A stretch of 48,359 nt of DNA, from the NCBI GenBank assembly GCA_030744755.1, contig JASLPY010000038.1:1-48359 (forward strand), in the 5' to 3' direction. Each line of letters begins with the position of its first letter. The first letter of the stretch is position 1. The notes under the pieces were generated by a model. The model was not told the DNA's origin and did no database searches. It saw only the letters and a program-made list of their open reading frames with translations. The position numbers and the translations under genes are program-made. This stretch comes from Kiritimatiellia bacterium (GTDB lineage: Bacteria > Verrucomicrobiota > Kiritimatiellia > UBA8416 > JADHWI01). Positions 34,748 to 42,863 of the stretch are shown piece by piece.

Positions 34748-37700
34748 TTCAACTTCACGTTAATCGATTTGAGGTAGGCTCTATCGTCGGCAGTTAAACG
34801 CCGAGTTCCAATCAGGAACACCTTTCCGTCGGGCGCACGGAGTTCCACCACATCTTTCCCTGAGGAATGGGCGTACACGCGGATAAAGGATCCTTCCCTT
34901 CCTTTCTCCCATTTCCGCACTTCGTACCTACCGGCAGACACCGACTCAGTCGAGGGTGCCGGTTTTGCAGCAGGTTTAGTCGCAGGTTTCGCCTTCTTCT
35001 CCGCTGCCGGTTTCTTCTTCGGCTCAGCGTGTGTCTCTGCCGGCTTCTTCGCGTGCTTCTTCGGCTTTTTCAGGATCTCTTTGAAGTACGGAGCTTCGCG
35101 ATGCCATCCGTATGAAAGGAAGTCAGGATTGCGGCTGAACACAAACAGGTCACGCGCAACTTGCTCGACGCGCGAATCCGCATGTTTCGAGCGAGTGATC
35201 AACGAAACCGGACCCAGCAAGCCTGAAGGTTTGAGCAGGTCGTCTTTGTCATAATAACGGCTCGTCGTAAAGGTTTTGCGCCCTTGCTGTGGACGGGGCT
35301 TATCTTCCTCAAACCATTCCGGGAGCGTTCTCAACAGTCCATCGGAAGGGAACCCAATGTCATCCGGATATTGCTCATCGCCGATAAAGCGGTTGCCCCA
35401 CAAATTCGTGACCCTGAGTTCAAGTTCATTGCTCCCCGATTTCAATGCATCGGTAATATCGACCAGGAACGGCGGTTTCCATTCAATCTCGATTTCTTTG
35501 CCGTTTACGAGCACCGTGGCAATCACTTCAACCGAGCCCAGATCGAGCCACACCTCTTCGCCCGCTTTCTTTTTCAGGTCGATCGCTTTTTTATAAATCC
35601 CCGTACCGGAGAAGTAGCGAAGCAGCTCATCCGGGCTTTCGTTCCACGGCATGAGTTTGTCGAACTTTCGGGCTTTCGGCGCGCCAACCCCATCGAACGA
35701 AACCATCCAGTCGCTACCGAGCGGGCGGATTTTCTCCGGGTCGATTTTTTCTTCGATGCTTTTTCCGTCAGCGGTCTCGATTTTCAGCGTACCGCCCGCT
35801 TTGAAGAACGCTTTTGAATCGGCAAACGGATTGATGCGTTTCGCCGTGGAGAGTGCAACGGTTCCATTCAGCGAAACCTGTGTGACGGGCACGGTTTTCG
35901 CCTTTTCACGGAACACCACAAACACAGCCCCTGCCGGGTCGAAGATCATCGGGATAATCGTGCGTCCGCCCTTCTCCTCGTACACGGCACATTTCTCAAT
36001 GCGCCCGCTATCGGGATACCAGAACTCGGGCTGTTTGCCCGCAATACGAAAACTGAGCAGTGCAGACGCCGGTTTTTCCAGTGAGCTCGCCACAAAGTAG
36101 TAGTCGGCTTCCGGCGTGTAGCGGTGGATATAGGTTATAGGGAGCTTCCCGCGATACGAGGACTGCTCCTCGGTTTGGCCTTCCACTTGCACGATTACGT
36201 CGGGTTCAACCCCCAGTTTCTTAAGTACTTCAAGCGGCTCTCTTGTCCAGTACAGCTTTCCTTTTCCGTGGGATACTTCAGTTACGTTGTCCCCGTCAAG
36301 CTTCTGCCACACCTCCGCGGCAATATCGGCGACCTCTTTTTTGCTCGCCGGATAGTTTTCCAGCCCGAGCGAGGTCTTCGGTTTAGTCGAAACCACAACC
36401 GTACCCCCGTCAGCGACGAGCTTTTGAATTTTCTTGAGGAGCGGAACCGATATTTCTTCGATTTTCGGCAACGCCAGCATGTGATATCTCATACCCGACG
36501 GCGTGCAGACCATTCCGTCCTCAACAAGCAGCTGGTCCCGAACCAGTTTAGCGCTGACCAGATCAAAATCGTATCCGAGCGGCAGCGAAGGGCGCGTGCT
36601 CAATTCCAGCCCCGGAACAACTTCAGGGGTCATAAACAGCGCTTCGGCCTGGAACATCCCCTGCTGCAGCATAAACTGGCAGCGCGCCTGGTATTTCTGC
36701 CAAGCGCCCCCCTGCTCCCACCAGGTGTTGTGACGACTATACTGCGAACCCCAGTTTTTGAAAACCATGCCGGGCTTGTGCACCTCTTTATCGTCCCATG
36801 GCTGGAACGGAGAACAGTGGAAACCCATATGGTTAACGCCGGCTGTGTAGGCGTAGTCGGTGTGCCATTTATAGGTCCACGGATAATGCACCCACGCCGC
36901 TTCCCATTTTCCAGCCGGGAATGCTTCCGACGTCACTTTCTTATCCCCAAGTACATGGGCGGCGGAAGCGGCCCACTTGCCCTCTTTGTATGCGCGTCCA
37001 GGACTGTCCGAATTCCAGAATGTAGCGGTCGGATATCCAATCGCCTCCACGATTTCCATCCCGTCAAAAGCGGCACGCGAAAACGGCTCCGAGCCGAACC
37101 CCATATTGTATTCCGCACACAGTTCCACCAGATACCCGAAGAAATTATCGTGGGCACAGTCGCCAAGCGTCCGGCGGAAATCGTAAAGAAAGCGTTCCGA
37201 CACCTCGACGCTTTGCACAATCCGCCCCGTCAGAACCGGCAGAAAAGGATAGAGACTGTATCCGCGCCGTTTTTCAAACTCCGCCGCCAGTACGGGCGAC
37301 CAGTTTTGACCGTCGGCCTCCCAGCTGTCGACCGCTAAGTAGATCAGGTTTTCACCCGATTTGACCCCTTCCATCTCCAACAGCGGTTTACACAGACTGT
37401 CGAAATGGAGTTTAACTGCTTCGCGGCTGAACTTATCGGCTTCCAGCCCGCGCGTCTTTTCGTTCCCCGGTCGGGTACAGGCACCCGTACTTGCCGATCC
37501 CATCCGCAGAATCGTCCATTTCCCTGCGGGCGCTTTCCAGTTCAGCTTTCCGTTCGCGTCCATCTTGTCGGTTAAATCAATCACCCTGCCCTGCGGAATG
37601 ATATGGTGCGCCGCGACAGACTTTGCCGGTGTCTTTTTCAAGACCAACTCGTTTTTATCGTGATGCCCTCGCAACCCCTTTTTGATGTCCAGCGCTGTGA

Positions 37701-39831
37701 TTTGATCCGCCGCGACCTGCGGAACCGCAAACACCTTGATATCCTTGTAATACCCGACATCCTTCAATTTCAGTGTAGCGGCCTTGATCGGGCCATCGTC
37801 CGGTCTTTCAAGTGCAACCGAAATGTTGCCCGGCCCCAAAACTTCCGTCTCGCTCCAGACGACATATTGCATGCTCTTTTCCGGCGGAATCCACGGTCCG
37901 CCAATCGCGCAAAACCCTTCGGTCATATTCATCGAGAGCTGTAGGTCGAGGCGGCTTGCTTCGCGCAACGCATGGGCAAAGATCTCGTACCATTCGGGCG
38001 AGGCGAAACGGACCGGCCCTTCAGGGCCGCCAACGTTGAAAACCTTGGCGCCGCCCAGTCCGACGCGCGCCATCGATTCGAGTTCCGCTGTTGCGCCCTC
38101 TTTGTTGAGCCATCCATTACACCACTCCCACAGGACGGTGGAGCGATATTCACCGGGCGGATTCACAAACTGTGCGTCCAAGCTGTTCTTGTTCTGGGCA
38201 ACGGGCTTCGAAGTCGTCTTCTCGGGCTGCCTTCTCAGGTTGCGGTAAGGCGGCGCTTCACTTTTGGCGTTGGCTTCCGGATCGTACAACGGATTCGCAC
38301 GCGGTTGGTATTTCGGAAGGATCGTCTCATTCATCCAGCCGTCGAGGAGGGTGAACATCTCCTGCGCCTTCTCCGGCATCGAGTCGGCCAGGTTCCTCGC
38401 TTCGGAAATATCGTTGGCGAGATTATAGAGCTCGAAGTACCCCTGGTGATCGAACAGCAGCTTGTAGTCCCCTTTTCGTACGGCGGAATGAGCGGGCTTG
38501 TAGTTCCCCTTCTTGTCCAGCCCACCGAAGGGGGCATGCCAGAAGAACTCGTCGCGTGCATATCCACCGGCCTGATTACCTGGATCCTCGAAGAGCGGGA
38601 CCAGCGATTGGCCGTCCAACGACATGCCGTCAAGGTCCGCCTTCTGCCCGGCAGCGGAGAGGATGGTAGGGAACAGGTCGTTACAGTCCACCGGCACGTC
38701 ACAGATGGTGCCGGCATCGACTCTGCCCGGCCAGCGCACAATCAGGGGTACCCGAACGCCGCCTTCATACTTACTGCCTTTTCCATCGCGGAGCGGCGCG
38801 TTGGAGGTGGCGTTTTCCCGGTCGATCCCGCCGTTGTCCGACATGAAAATCAGCAGCGTGTCTTCAGCAATGCCAAGCTGGTCGAGGGTCTTGACAAGCC
38901 GGCCGACGGAATTGTCGAGCCCGCGCAGCACCCCTGCGTATTCCGGCATGGAGTGCCCGTTCCAGCCCCGGGTGGATTTCTTTTCAAAGTAGGCATAATC
39001 TTTCGGCTTCGCCTGGCGCGGTGAATGAACGGCAAAGTGAGGGAAATAGAGAAAGAACGGCTGTTTGGCTTCGTTGCACTCGCGGATGAAACGGACGGCT
39101 CGTTCGGTCAGATCATCCGTCAAGTACTCGATCCCCAGGTCCGTTCCGGGTTTTCCGCCCTCCTGCCATTTCTTTTGCCAGTCGAAATAGGGTGAGCCGC
39201 CGTGATCGAAATAGGCGAGTTCCTCAAAACCTTGATCGCGCGGCTGGTAGCCTTCAACCCCCAACGCGCCGAGATGCCATTTGCCCAGCATCGCACTGCG
39301 GTAGCCCTTCAGTGCTTCGGCAATCGTCACCGCGTCGCGCTCGTCGTCCGGTTGCCCACTTTGCAGGGCGTACGTAAACGACGGCGTGATGGTGCCCAGC
39401 GCCGGATTGGCTTGCTCCGGCTCGTTCTCTTTGCGGTCGTGGATATGATATCCTTTCTTCGGCGTCATTTTGCGCGAATAGTAACTGCCCTTCGTGTGAC
39501 CCGAAGCCGTGAGGAATCCGTGTCGCGCTGCGTACTGCCCCGTCAGAATGGAGGCTCGCGCCGGCGAGCAGAGTGCGCAGGCATAGGCCTGGGAAAAGCT
39601 CATCCCCTGCTCGGCCAGGCGGTCGAGGTTCGGGGTTTCATAGTAGCACTTGGAGCGGTCCACGCCGCGAACGCGGGTCGCATAGCTGACCAGATCCATC
39701 CATCCCAGATCGTCGGCCAGAATGACCACGATGTTAGGGTTTGCCCGCTCTGCTGCCTGGATCGGGATGCATGCCAGGGCACTCAGCAGAAGCAGTCCAA
39801 GGCATCGTACTCTAATAAACATATCGTTCAT
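34744..39831 (-). CDS. Sulfatase / GH106-like rhamnosidase / SHD1-like fusion protein
   Basis: A 1695-residue exported fusion. After a signal peptide, residues of about 30-535 are a full S1 sulfatase: ILADDLGWMDLVSYATR, formylglycine site C88-S-P-A-R, MLGKWHLGALG, PHFAVHSPRQ, FMSDNGGIDREN and KYEGGVRVPLIVRWPG. From about residue 550 begins a GH106-like enzyme (NPPGEYRSTVLWEWCNGWLN, GPVRFASPEWYE, SEAFPAGKWEAAW, NHMGFHCSPFQPWDD, CQFMLQQGMFQAEALFM), with galactose-binding-like sandwiches near its end. A Lys/Ala/Pro-rich linker (about 1590-1630) leads to a C-terminal SHD1-like domain (YEVRKWEKGREGSFIRVYA ... LTADDRAYLKSI). GH106 releases alpha-L-rhamnose, so desulfation and cleavage may act on one residue in turn. 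I start at ATG 39831, with AAAGGG 7 nt upstream; an upstream ATG at 39879 would overlap the preceding gene. Confidence 0.85.
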   Translation of the reverse strand: MNDMFIRVRCLGLLLLSALACIPIQAAERANPNIVVILADDLGWMDLVSYATRVRGVDRSKCYYETPNLDRLAEQGMSFSQAYACALCSPARASILTGQYAARHGFLTASGHTKGSYYSRKMTPKKGYHIHDRKENEPEQANPALGTITPSFTYALQSGQPDDERDAVTIAEALKGYRSAMLGKWHLGALGVEGYQPRDQGFEELAYFDHGGSPYFDWQKKWQEGGKPGTDLGIEYLTDDLTERAVRFIRECNEAKQPFFLYFPHFAVHSPRQAKPKDYAYFEKKSTRGWNGHSMPEYAGVLRGLDNSVGRLVKTLDQLGIAEDTLLIFMSDNGGIDRENATSNAPLRDGKGSKYEGGVRVPLIVRWPGRVDAGTICDVPVDCNDLFPTILSAAGQKADLDGMSLDGQSLVPLFEDPGNQAGGYARDEFFWHAPFGGLDKKGNYKPAHSAVRKGDYKLLFDHQGYFELYNLANDISEARNLADSMPEKAQEMFTLLDGWMNETILPKYQPRANPLYDPEANAKSEAPPYRNLRRQPEKTTSKPVAQNKNSLDAQFVNPPGEYRSTVLWEWCNGWLNKEGATAELESMARVGLGGAKVFNVGGPEGPVRFASPEWYEIFAHALREASRLDLQLSMNMTEGFCAIGGPWIPPEKSMQYVVWSETEVLGPGNISVALERPDDGPIKAATLKLKDVGYYKDIKVFAVPQVAADQITALDIKKGLRGHHDKNELVLKKTPAKSVAAHHIIPQGRVIDLTDKMDANGKLNWKAPAGKWTILRMGSASTGACTRPGNEKTRGLEADKFSREAVKLHFDSLCKPLLEMEGVKSGENLIYLAVDSWEADGQNWSPVLAAEFEKRRGYSLYPFLPVLTGRIVQSVEVSERFLYDFRRTLGDCAHDNFFGYLVELCAEYNMGFGSEPFSRAAFDGMEIVEAIGYPTATFWNSDSPGRAYKEGKWAASAAHVLGDKKVTSEAFPAGKWEAAWVHYPWTYKWHTDYAYTAGVNHMGFHCSPFQPWDDKEVHKPGMVFKNWGSQYSRHNTWWEQGGAWQKYQARCQFMLQQGMFQAEALFMTPEVVPGLELSTRPSLPLGYDFDLVSAKLVRDQLLVEDGMVCTPSGMRYHMLALPKIEEISVPLLKKIQKLVADGGTVVVSTKPKTSLGLENYPASKKEVADIAAEVWQKLDGDNVTEVSHGKGKLYWTREPLEVLKKLGVEPDVIVQVEGQTEEQSSYRGKLPITYIHRYTPEADYYFVASSLEKPASALLSFRIAGKQPEFWYPDSGRIEKCAVYEEKGGRTIIPMIFDPAGAVFVVFREKAKTVPVTQVSLNGTVALSTAKRINPFADSKAFFKAGGTLKIETADGKSIEEKIDPEKIRPLGSDWMVSFDGVGAPKARKFDKLMPWNESPDELLRYFSGTGIYKKAIDLKKKAGEEVWLDLGSVEVIATVLVNGKEIEIEWKPPFLVDITDALKSGSNELELRVTNLWGNRFIGDEQYPDDIGFPSDGLLRTLPEWFEEDKPRPQQGRKTFTTSRYYDKDDLLKPSGLLGPVSLITRSKHADSRVEQVARDLFVFSRNPDFLSYGWHREAPYFKEILKKPKKHAKKPAETHAEPKKKPAAEKKAKPATKPAAKPAPSTESVSAGRYEVRKWEKGREGSFIRVYAHSSGKDVVELRAPDGKVFLIGTRRLTADDRAYLKSINVKLK

Positions 39832-39856
39832 AAACGGTCCCTTTTCAATTCTTGAG

Positions 39857-40888
39857 TCATTCAGACCCGGCCTGCACATTCTCCTGTATAAACTCCTTCG
39901 CCAGGTGCATAAAGGTGTATGGTCGGTCTTCAGGCAGATCGGTCAATGGATGTTCATACCAGGATTGAATAGTTCCGAGCTCCGGTGTAAGCCCGTGCGA
40001 TTTCACCGAGCGCAGGCATTTCATGACGTTCTGGTGAAACAGCTTGTCGGAGTCATGTCCCCCGGTGTGGTCGTTGAATAGGAAGTGAAACTCAAGCCCC
40101 TCTTCGCGGCAGAATTTCTCCATGGCCTTTAGTTTTTCCCAGCCGTTCTTCGTATTCTCGATACGCTCATAAGAGTATTCGGGCTGGAATATGTCGATCC
40201 GGGTGCCCTTGGCCTTGCATGCCTTGATGACGTCGACGAGGAGGGCCTTCAGGTCGCCCAGGTTGTTCCTGGCGTTCGCCTGTTCCGCGGGGAACCGTGT
40301 CTTATTCTCCCAATGAAAGCGGAAGCCGGCCTCAATAATCCCGACCTTCAGCTTCGGGTATTTCCTTTTGATACCGGCCACGTACTCGGCGTACTTTTCC
40401 AAAGCCTGCGCATAGGTCCAGTTGTACTGATCTTTCATTCTGAGTTGGGATTTGATGAAGACATTGTCCGTAACGATGAAATCAACACGTCCCCCGGCCT
40501 TGGCAATCGGGTCAAGAATGCGTTGTTCTGTCTGAGCGTGTCCATGCCGGATCCCCACCTCCACGGCAATTCCCTTGTCCATCTCGGTGATACGCTTTAC
40601 TGTCCGGCGCAGGAGCTCTGGTTGCTCCCTGGCCATCCAGACGAGCGTCGTGGAATAGAACTTGAAGTGGGAAGTATTCTCAGAGACATACCGCCACTGA
40701 GCAGTCTTGTTGAGGAAGAGTTCCTCAACGCGGTGGACAAATTCATCTGTCTTCTTGGCCTTCATGTCCGGCACGAGTCGCGGGCAGATGGCGACCTGCA
40801 TGGGCGTTTCCTTTTCGCCGGCGTGCAGGTGCGTGATGAGGCCACAGATGGGGAACAACAGGCTTATCAGAAAGACACGTGAATTCAC
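39857..40888 (-). CDS. Exported protein of unknown family, barrel-like
   Basis: A 343-residue protein with a Sec signal (VFLISLLFPICGLITHLHA). No family is recognised with confidence. Alternating strands and helices (FKFYSTTLVWMAREQPELL, VEVGIRHGHAQTEQRILD, FIVTDNVFIK, LKVGIIEAGFRFHW, IDIFQPEYSYE, LEFHFLFNDHTGGHDSD) suggest a TIM-barrel fold. The closing IQSWYEHPLTDLPEDRPYTF matches a stretch in the N-terminal half of the GH43-like protein at 9914-11845 (VQSWYKQPATYLPETEPYTM), so the two share a domain. Conserved Glu, Asp and His residues leave a hydrolase or lyase activity possible. The start is GTG 40888, with GGAGGAG just upstream. It lies 25 bp before the sulfatase/GH106-like fusion and 55 bp after the next sulfatase. 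Confidence 0.7.
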   Translation of the reverse strand: MNSRVFLISLLFPICGLITHLHAGEKETPMQVAICPRLVPDMKAKKTDEFVHRVEELFLNKTAQWRYVSENTSHFKFYSTTLVWMAREQPELLRRTVKRITEMDKGIAVEVGIRHGHAQTEQRILDPIAKAGGRVDFIVTDNVFIKSQLRMKDQYNWTYAQALEKYAEYVAGIKRKYPKLKVGIIEAGFRFHWENKTRFPAEQANARNNLGDLKALLVDVIKACKAKGTRIDIFQPEYSYERIENTKNGWEKLKAMEKFCREEGLEFHFLFNDHTGGHDSDKLFHQNVMKCLRSVKSHGLTPELGTIQSWYEHPLTDLPEDRPYTFMHLAKEFIQENVQAGSE

Positions 40889-40943
40889 TTCTCCTCCGGA
40901 TCAAAGATACCCATTCTCTTGCCTCACTCTCACAATTCGCCCG

Positions 40944-42665
40944 TCACTTCACCGGCTGAAGGTCGAGGTAACCCAGGTTTATGCCTCTCTTACCCAGATT
41001 ACGGATCTCGATGGTATTGGTGCCCGGCTTCAATATCAGCGTCACCTTACCCGTCTTTCTCTCCGACCAGCTACCGACATTCGGGAAACCCAGCTGCTCC
41101 TGCTCAATCCCATTTACGAGTACGGCGCACGTCGAGCCTGTCTTCGTGGCAAAGGCGATCACCGCCTCAAATTTGCCGCCCTTCCCTCCGTCGACCTCAA
41201 TTTCCTGGCCTTTCTTGATGGGATAGCGGGTGCCACGGGGCGAGGTAGGCTCAGACACGACCATCGACACATTCGGGGTTTTCGCCAGTAACTCCACTAA
41301 CAGCTTCGCCTTTTCGGGATACCGCTCAATCAGGTTATTCGATTCGCCAATATCGTCAGCCAGATTGAAGAGCTGCCTTTCGTTGGGATTCGGTTTGGGC
41401 TTCGGCTGGCCCCGAGGGATCGACCAGTTCCCGTACCGTCGGCCTTCGCGATACTTCCAGTCGCCGCTCCGAACCCCCTGATTCCCGAAGTAGAAAGCTG
41501 TATACGGCGTTTTTGCATCCGCGCCGCCCGTTATCAGGCTCAGAACGTTATGCCCGTCCAGTTTCAGGTTAGCCGGGAGCTTAGCGCCGGTAATGGCAGC
41601 AAACGTCGGCATCATGTCCATCGCCGACGCCATTTCGGAACACTCCGTTCCCGCCGGGATCTTTCCGGGCCATCGCATAATCGTCGGTACCCGGTGACCG
41701 CCCTCGTACGTGGAGCCTTTCCCGTCGCGAAGCGGTTTTGCGCTGCCTCCGTGATCGCCGAACAGGAGCCACGGACCGTTATCGGACGAGAAGATCACCA
41801 GCGTGTTGTCATCGACGCCATTCGCCTTGATCGCGTCGAGAACGCGCCCGGTGTTGTGATCGATCTCGGCGATCACATCGCTGTAGAGCCCCTTTCCCGT
41901 CTTGCCCTCAAACTCTGGTGACACAAAAAGCGGAATATGGGGCATCGGGTTCGCGAGGTAGATGAAGAAGGGTTTCTTCTCTTTCACGCTCTCTTTGATG
42001 AACCGGATACTTTCATCTGCGATTCGGCGCGTGATGGTCGTTTGATCCAGCGGAAACTCAATGCACTCCTCGTCGCGCATCAGGGGCACCTTGTTCTTCA
42101 GATTCGGCTGCCTTCCTTGCTTTGCCTCCGCAAATGCCGCTTTGATTCTCTCCGGTGTCATGCCCTCAAGGTACACACAGTCGTCAGCATACTTCATGCT
42201 TTTCGCCGGATACATGTCGTTGCTGTAAGGAACCCCGTAATAGGTGTCGAAGCCCTGATTGGTCGGCAGATACTTCGGCTCATCGCCCAGATGCCACTTG
42301 CCTGCCGCCAGCGTCTTGTAGCCCGCGCTCTTCAGCAGCTCCGCAATCGTGAAATGCTCAGGATCGAGTCCGCCAGGGCGGTTGGGAAAGAATACGCCCC
42401 GTACACCAACATTCTGCGGGTAACGTCCAGTCATCAACGCCGCGCGCGAAGCGGAACAGACGGCTGAAGCGACATAGAAGCTGGTAAACCGCCGCCCCTC
42501 TTCCGCCAACTTGTCGATGCGCGGCGTCTGATTCTTCTCTGACCCGAAACAGCCGAGATCGGCATAGCCCATGTCGTCGTTGAAGATGATAACGATGTTG
42601 GGTTTGTTGGCGGCATGGGCCGAAAGAAACGTACATATCATCATGCCGAAGACTATCTTCTTCAT
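40944..42665 (-). CDS. Sulfatase (S1) with CSASR motif and C-terminal CBM-like domain
   Basis: A 573-residue exported sulfatase. A Sec signal (MKKIVFGMMICTFLSAHA) is followed by IVIIFNDDMGYADLGCFGSEKNQTP, formylglycine site C70-S-A-S-R (alanine form of the signature), LAAGKWHLGDEPKYLPTNQGFD, LANPMPHIPLFVSPEF, FSSDNGPWLLFGDHGGSAKPL and KGSTYEGGHRVPTIMRWPG. These blocks are typical of arylsulfatase A-like enzymes. Residues of about 490-570 form a beta-sandwich that resembles carbohydrate-binding modules of the CBM6/35 type (GKFEAVIAFATKTGSTCAVL, TVTLILKPGTNTIEIRN-like strand pattern). I start at ATG 42665 with GGAG five bases upstream; an ATG 33 bases earlier would add 11 residues ahead of the signal peptide. 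Confidence 0.92.
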   Translation of the reverse strand: MKKIVFGMMICTFLSAHAANKPNIVIIFNDDMGYADLGCFGSEKNQTPRIDKLAEEGRRFTSFYVASAVCSASRAALMTGRYPQNVGVRGVFFPNRPGGLDPEHFTIAELLKSAGYKTLAAGKWHLGDEPKYLPTNQGFDTYYGVPYSNDMYPAKSMKYADDCVYLEGMTPERIKAAFAEAKQGRQPNLKNKVPLMRDEECIEFPLDQTTITRRIADESIRFIKESVKEKKPFFIYLANPMPHIPLFVSPEFEGKTGKGLYSDVIAEIDHNTGRVLDAIKANGVDDNTLVIFSSDNGPWLLFGDHGGSAKPLRDGKGSTYEGGHRVPTIMRWPGKIPAGTECSEMASAMDMMPTFAAITGAKLPANLKLDGHNVLSLITGGADAKTPYTAFYFGNQGVRSGDWKYREGRRYGNWSIPRGQPKPKPNPNERQLFNLADDIGESNNLIERYPEKAKLLVELLAKTPNVSMVVSEPTSPRGTRYPIKKGQEIEVDGGKGGKFEAVIAFATKTGSTCAVLVNGIEQEQLGFPNVGSWSERKTGKVTLILKPGTNTIEIRNLGKRGINLGYLDLQPVK

Positions 42666-42772
42666 CTGCACTCCGTTCTTAATTCGCGTCAAGCTCACAG
42701 AAACACACGGTCTGTCCCGAATGGCACTAACCTACCCTTACAATAAGGACATAACTCCCCATGTCATATTTG

Positions 42773-42862
42773 CTATTCAATGCTCTCTGCCAGAACAGCC
42801 CTGGCATGAATTGCGTAATGTCCGCGCAGGTCGTTGCTGTAGGCTTCAAGCATCTCTTCTAC
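42773..42862 (-). pseudogene. Relic of a FAD/HEAT oxidoreductase C-terminus
   Basis: Directly after the stop of the giant fusion gene a different frame reads VEEMLEAYSNDLRGHYAIHA, then RAVLAESIE and a stop. This is nearly the same as an internal piece of the fusion protein (KTLEAYSNDMRGHYAIHARA, then VLAEN), encoded around 44910-44980. The nucleotide match is about 78 percent over 69 bp by eye, so it is an old paralogous copy, not a recent duplication. It looks like the natural C-terminus of a stand-alone FAD/HEAT protein whose remainder is gone. The same frame can be read back into the last codons of the sulfatase (TPYLNREVEEM). Confidence 0.75.
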
Positions 42863-42863
42863 C

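Noticed and set aside
36124..37338. A 404-codon open frame on the plus strand
   Set aside because: It lies opposite the GH106-like part of the 34744-39831 gene, and its product has no family motif, signal peptide or domain. Several similar long antisense frames occur (for example 21099-22076 and 8066-8761) and are shadows of real genes.
39832..39879. ATG at 39879 as start of the sulfatase/GH106-like fusion
   Set aside because: It would overlap the preceding gene's end and put 16 charged residues before the signal peptide. AAAGGG precedes the ATG at 39831.
42787..42855. Recent duplication of part of the fusion gene
   Set aside because: Identity to the internal copy is only about 78 percent and the frame ends naturally, so an old paralogue relic explains it better.
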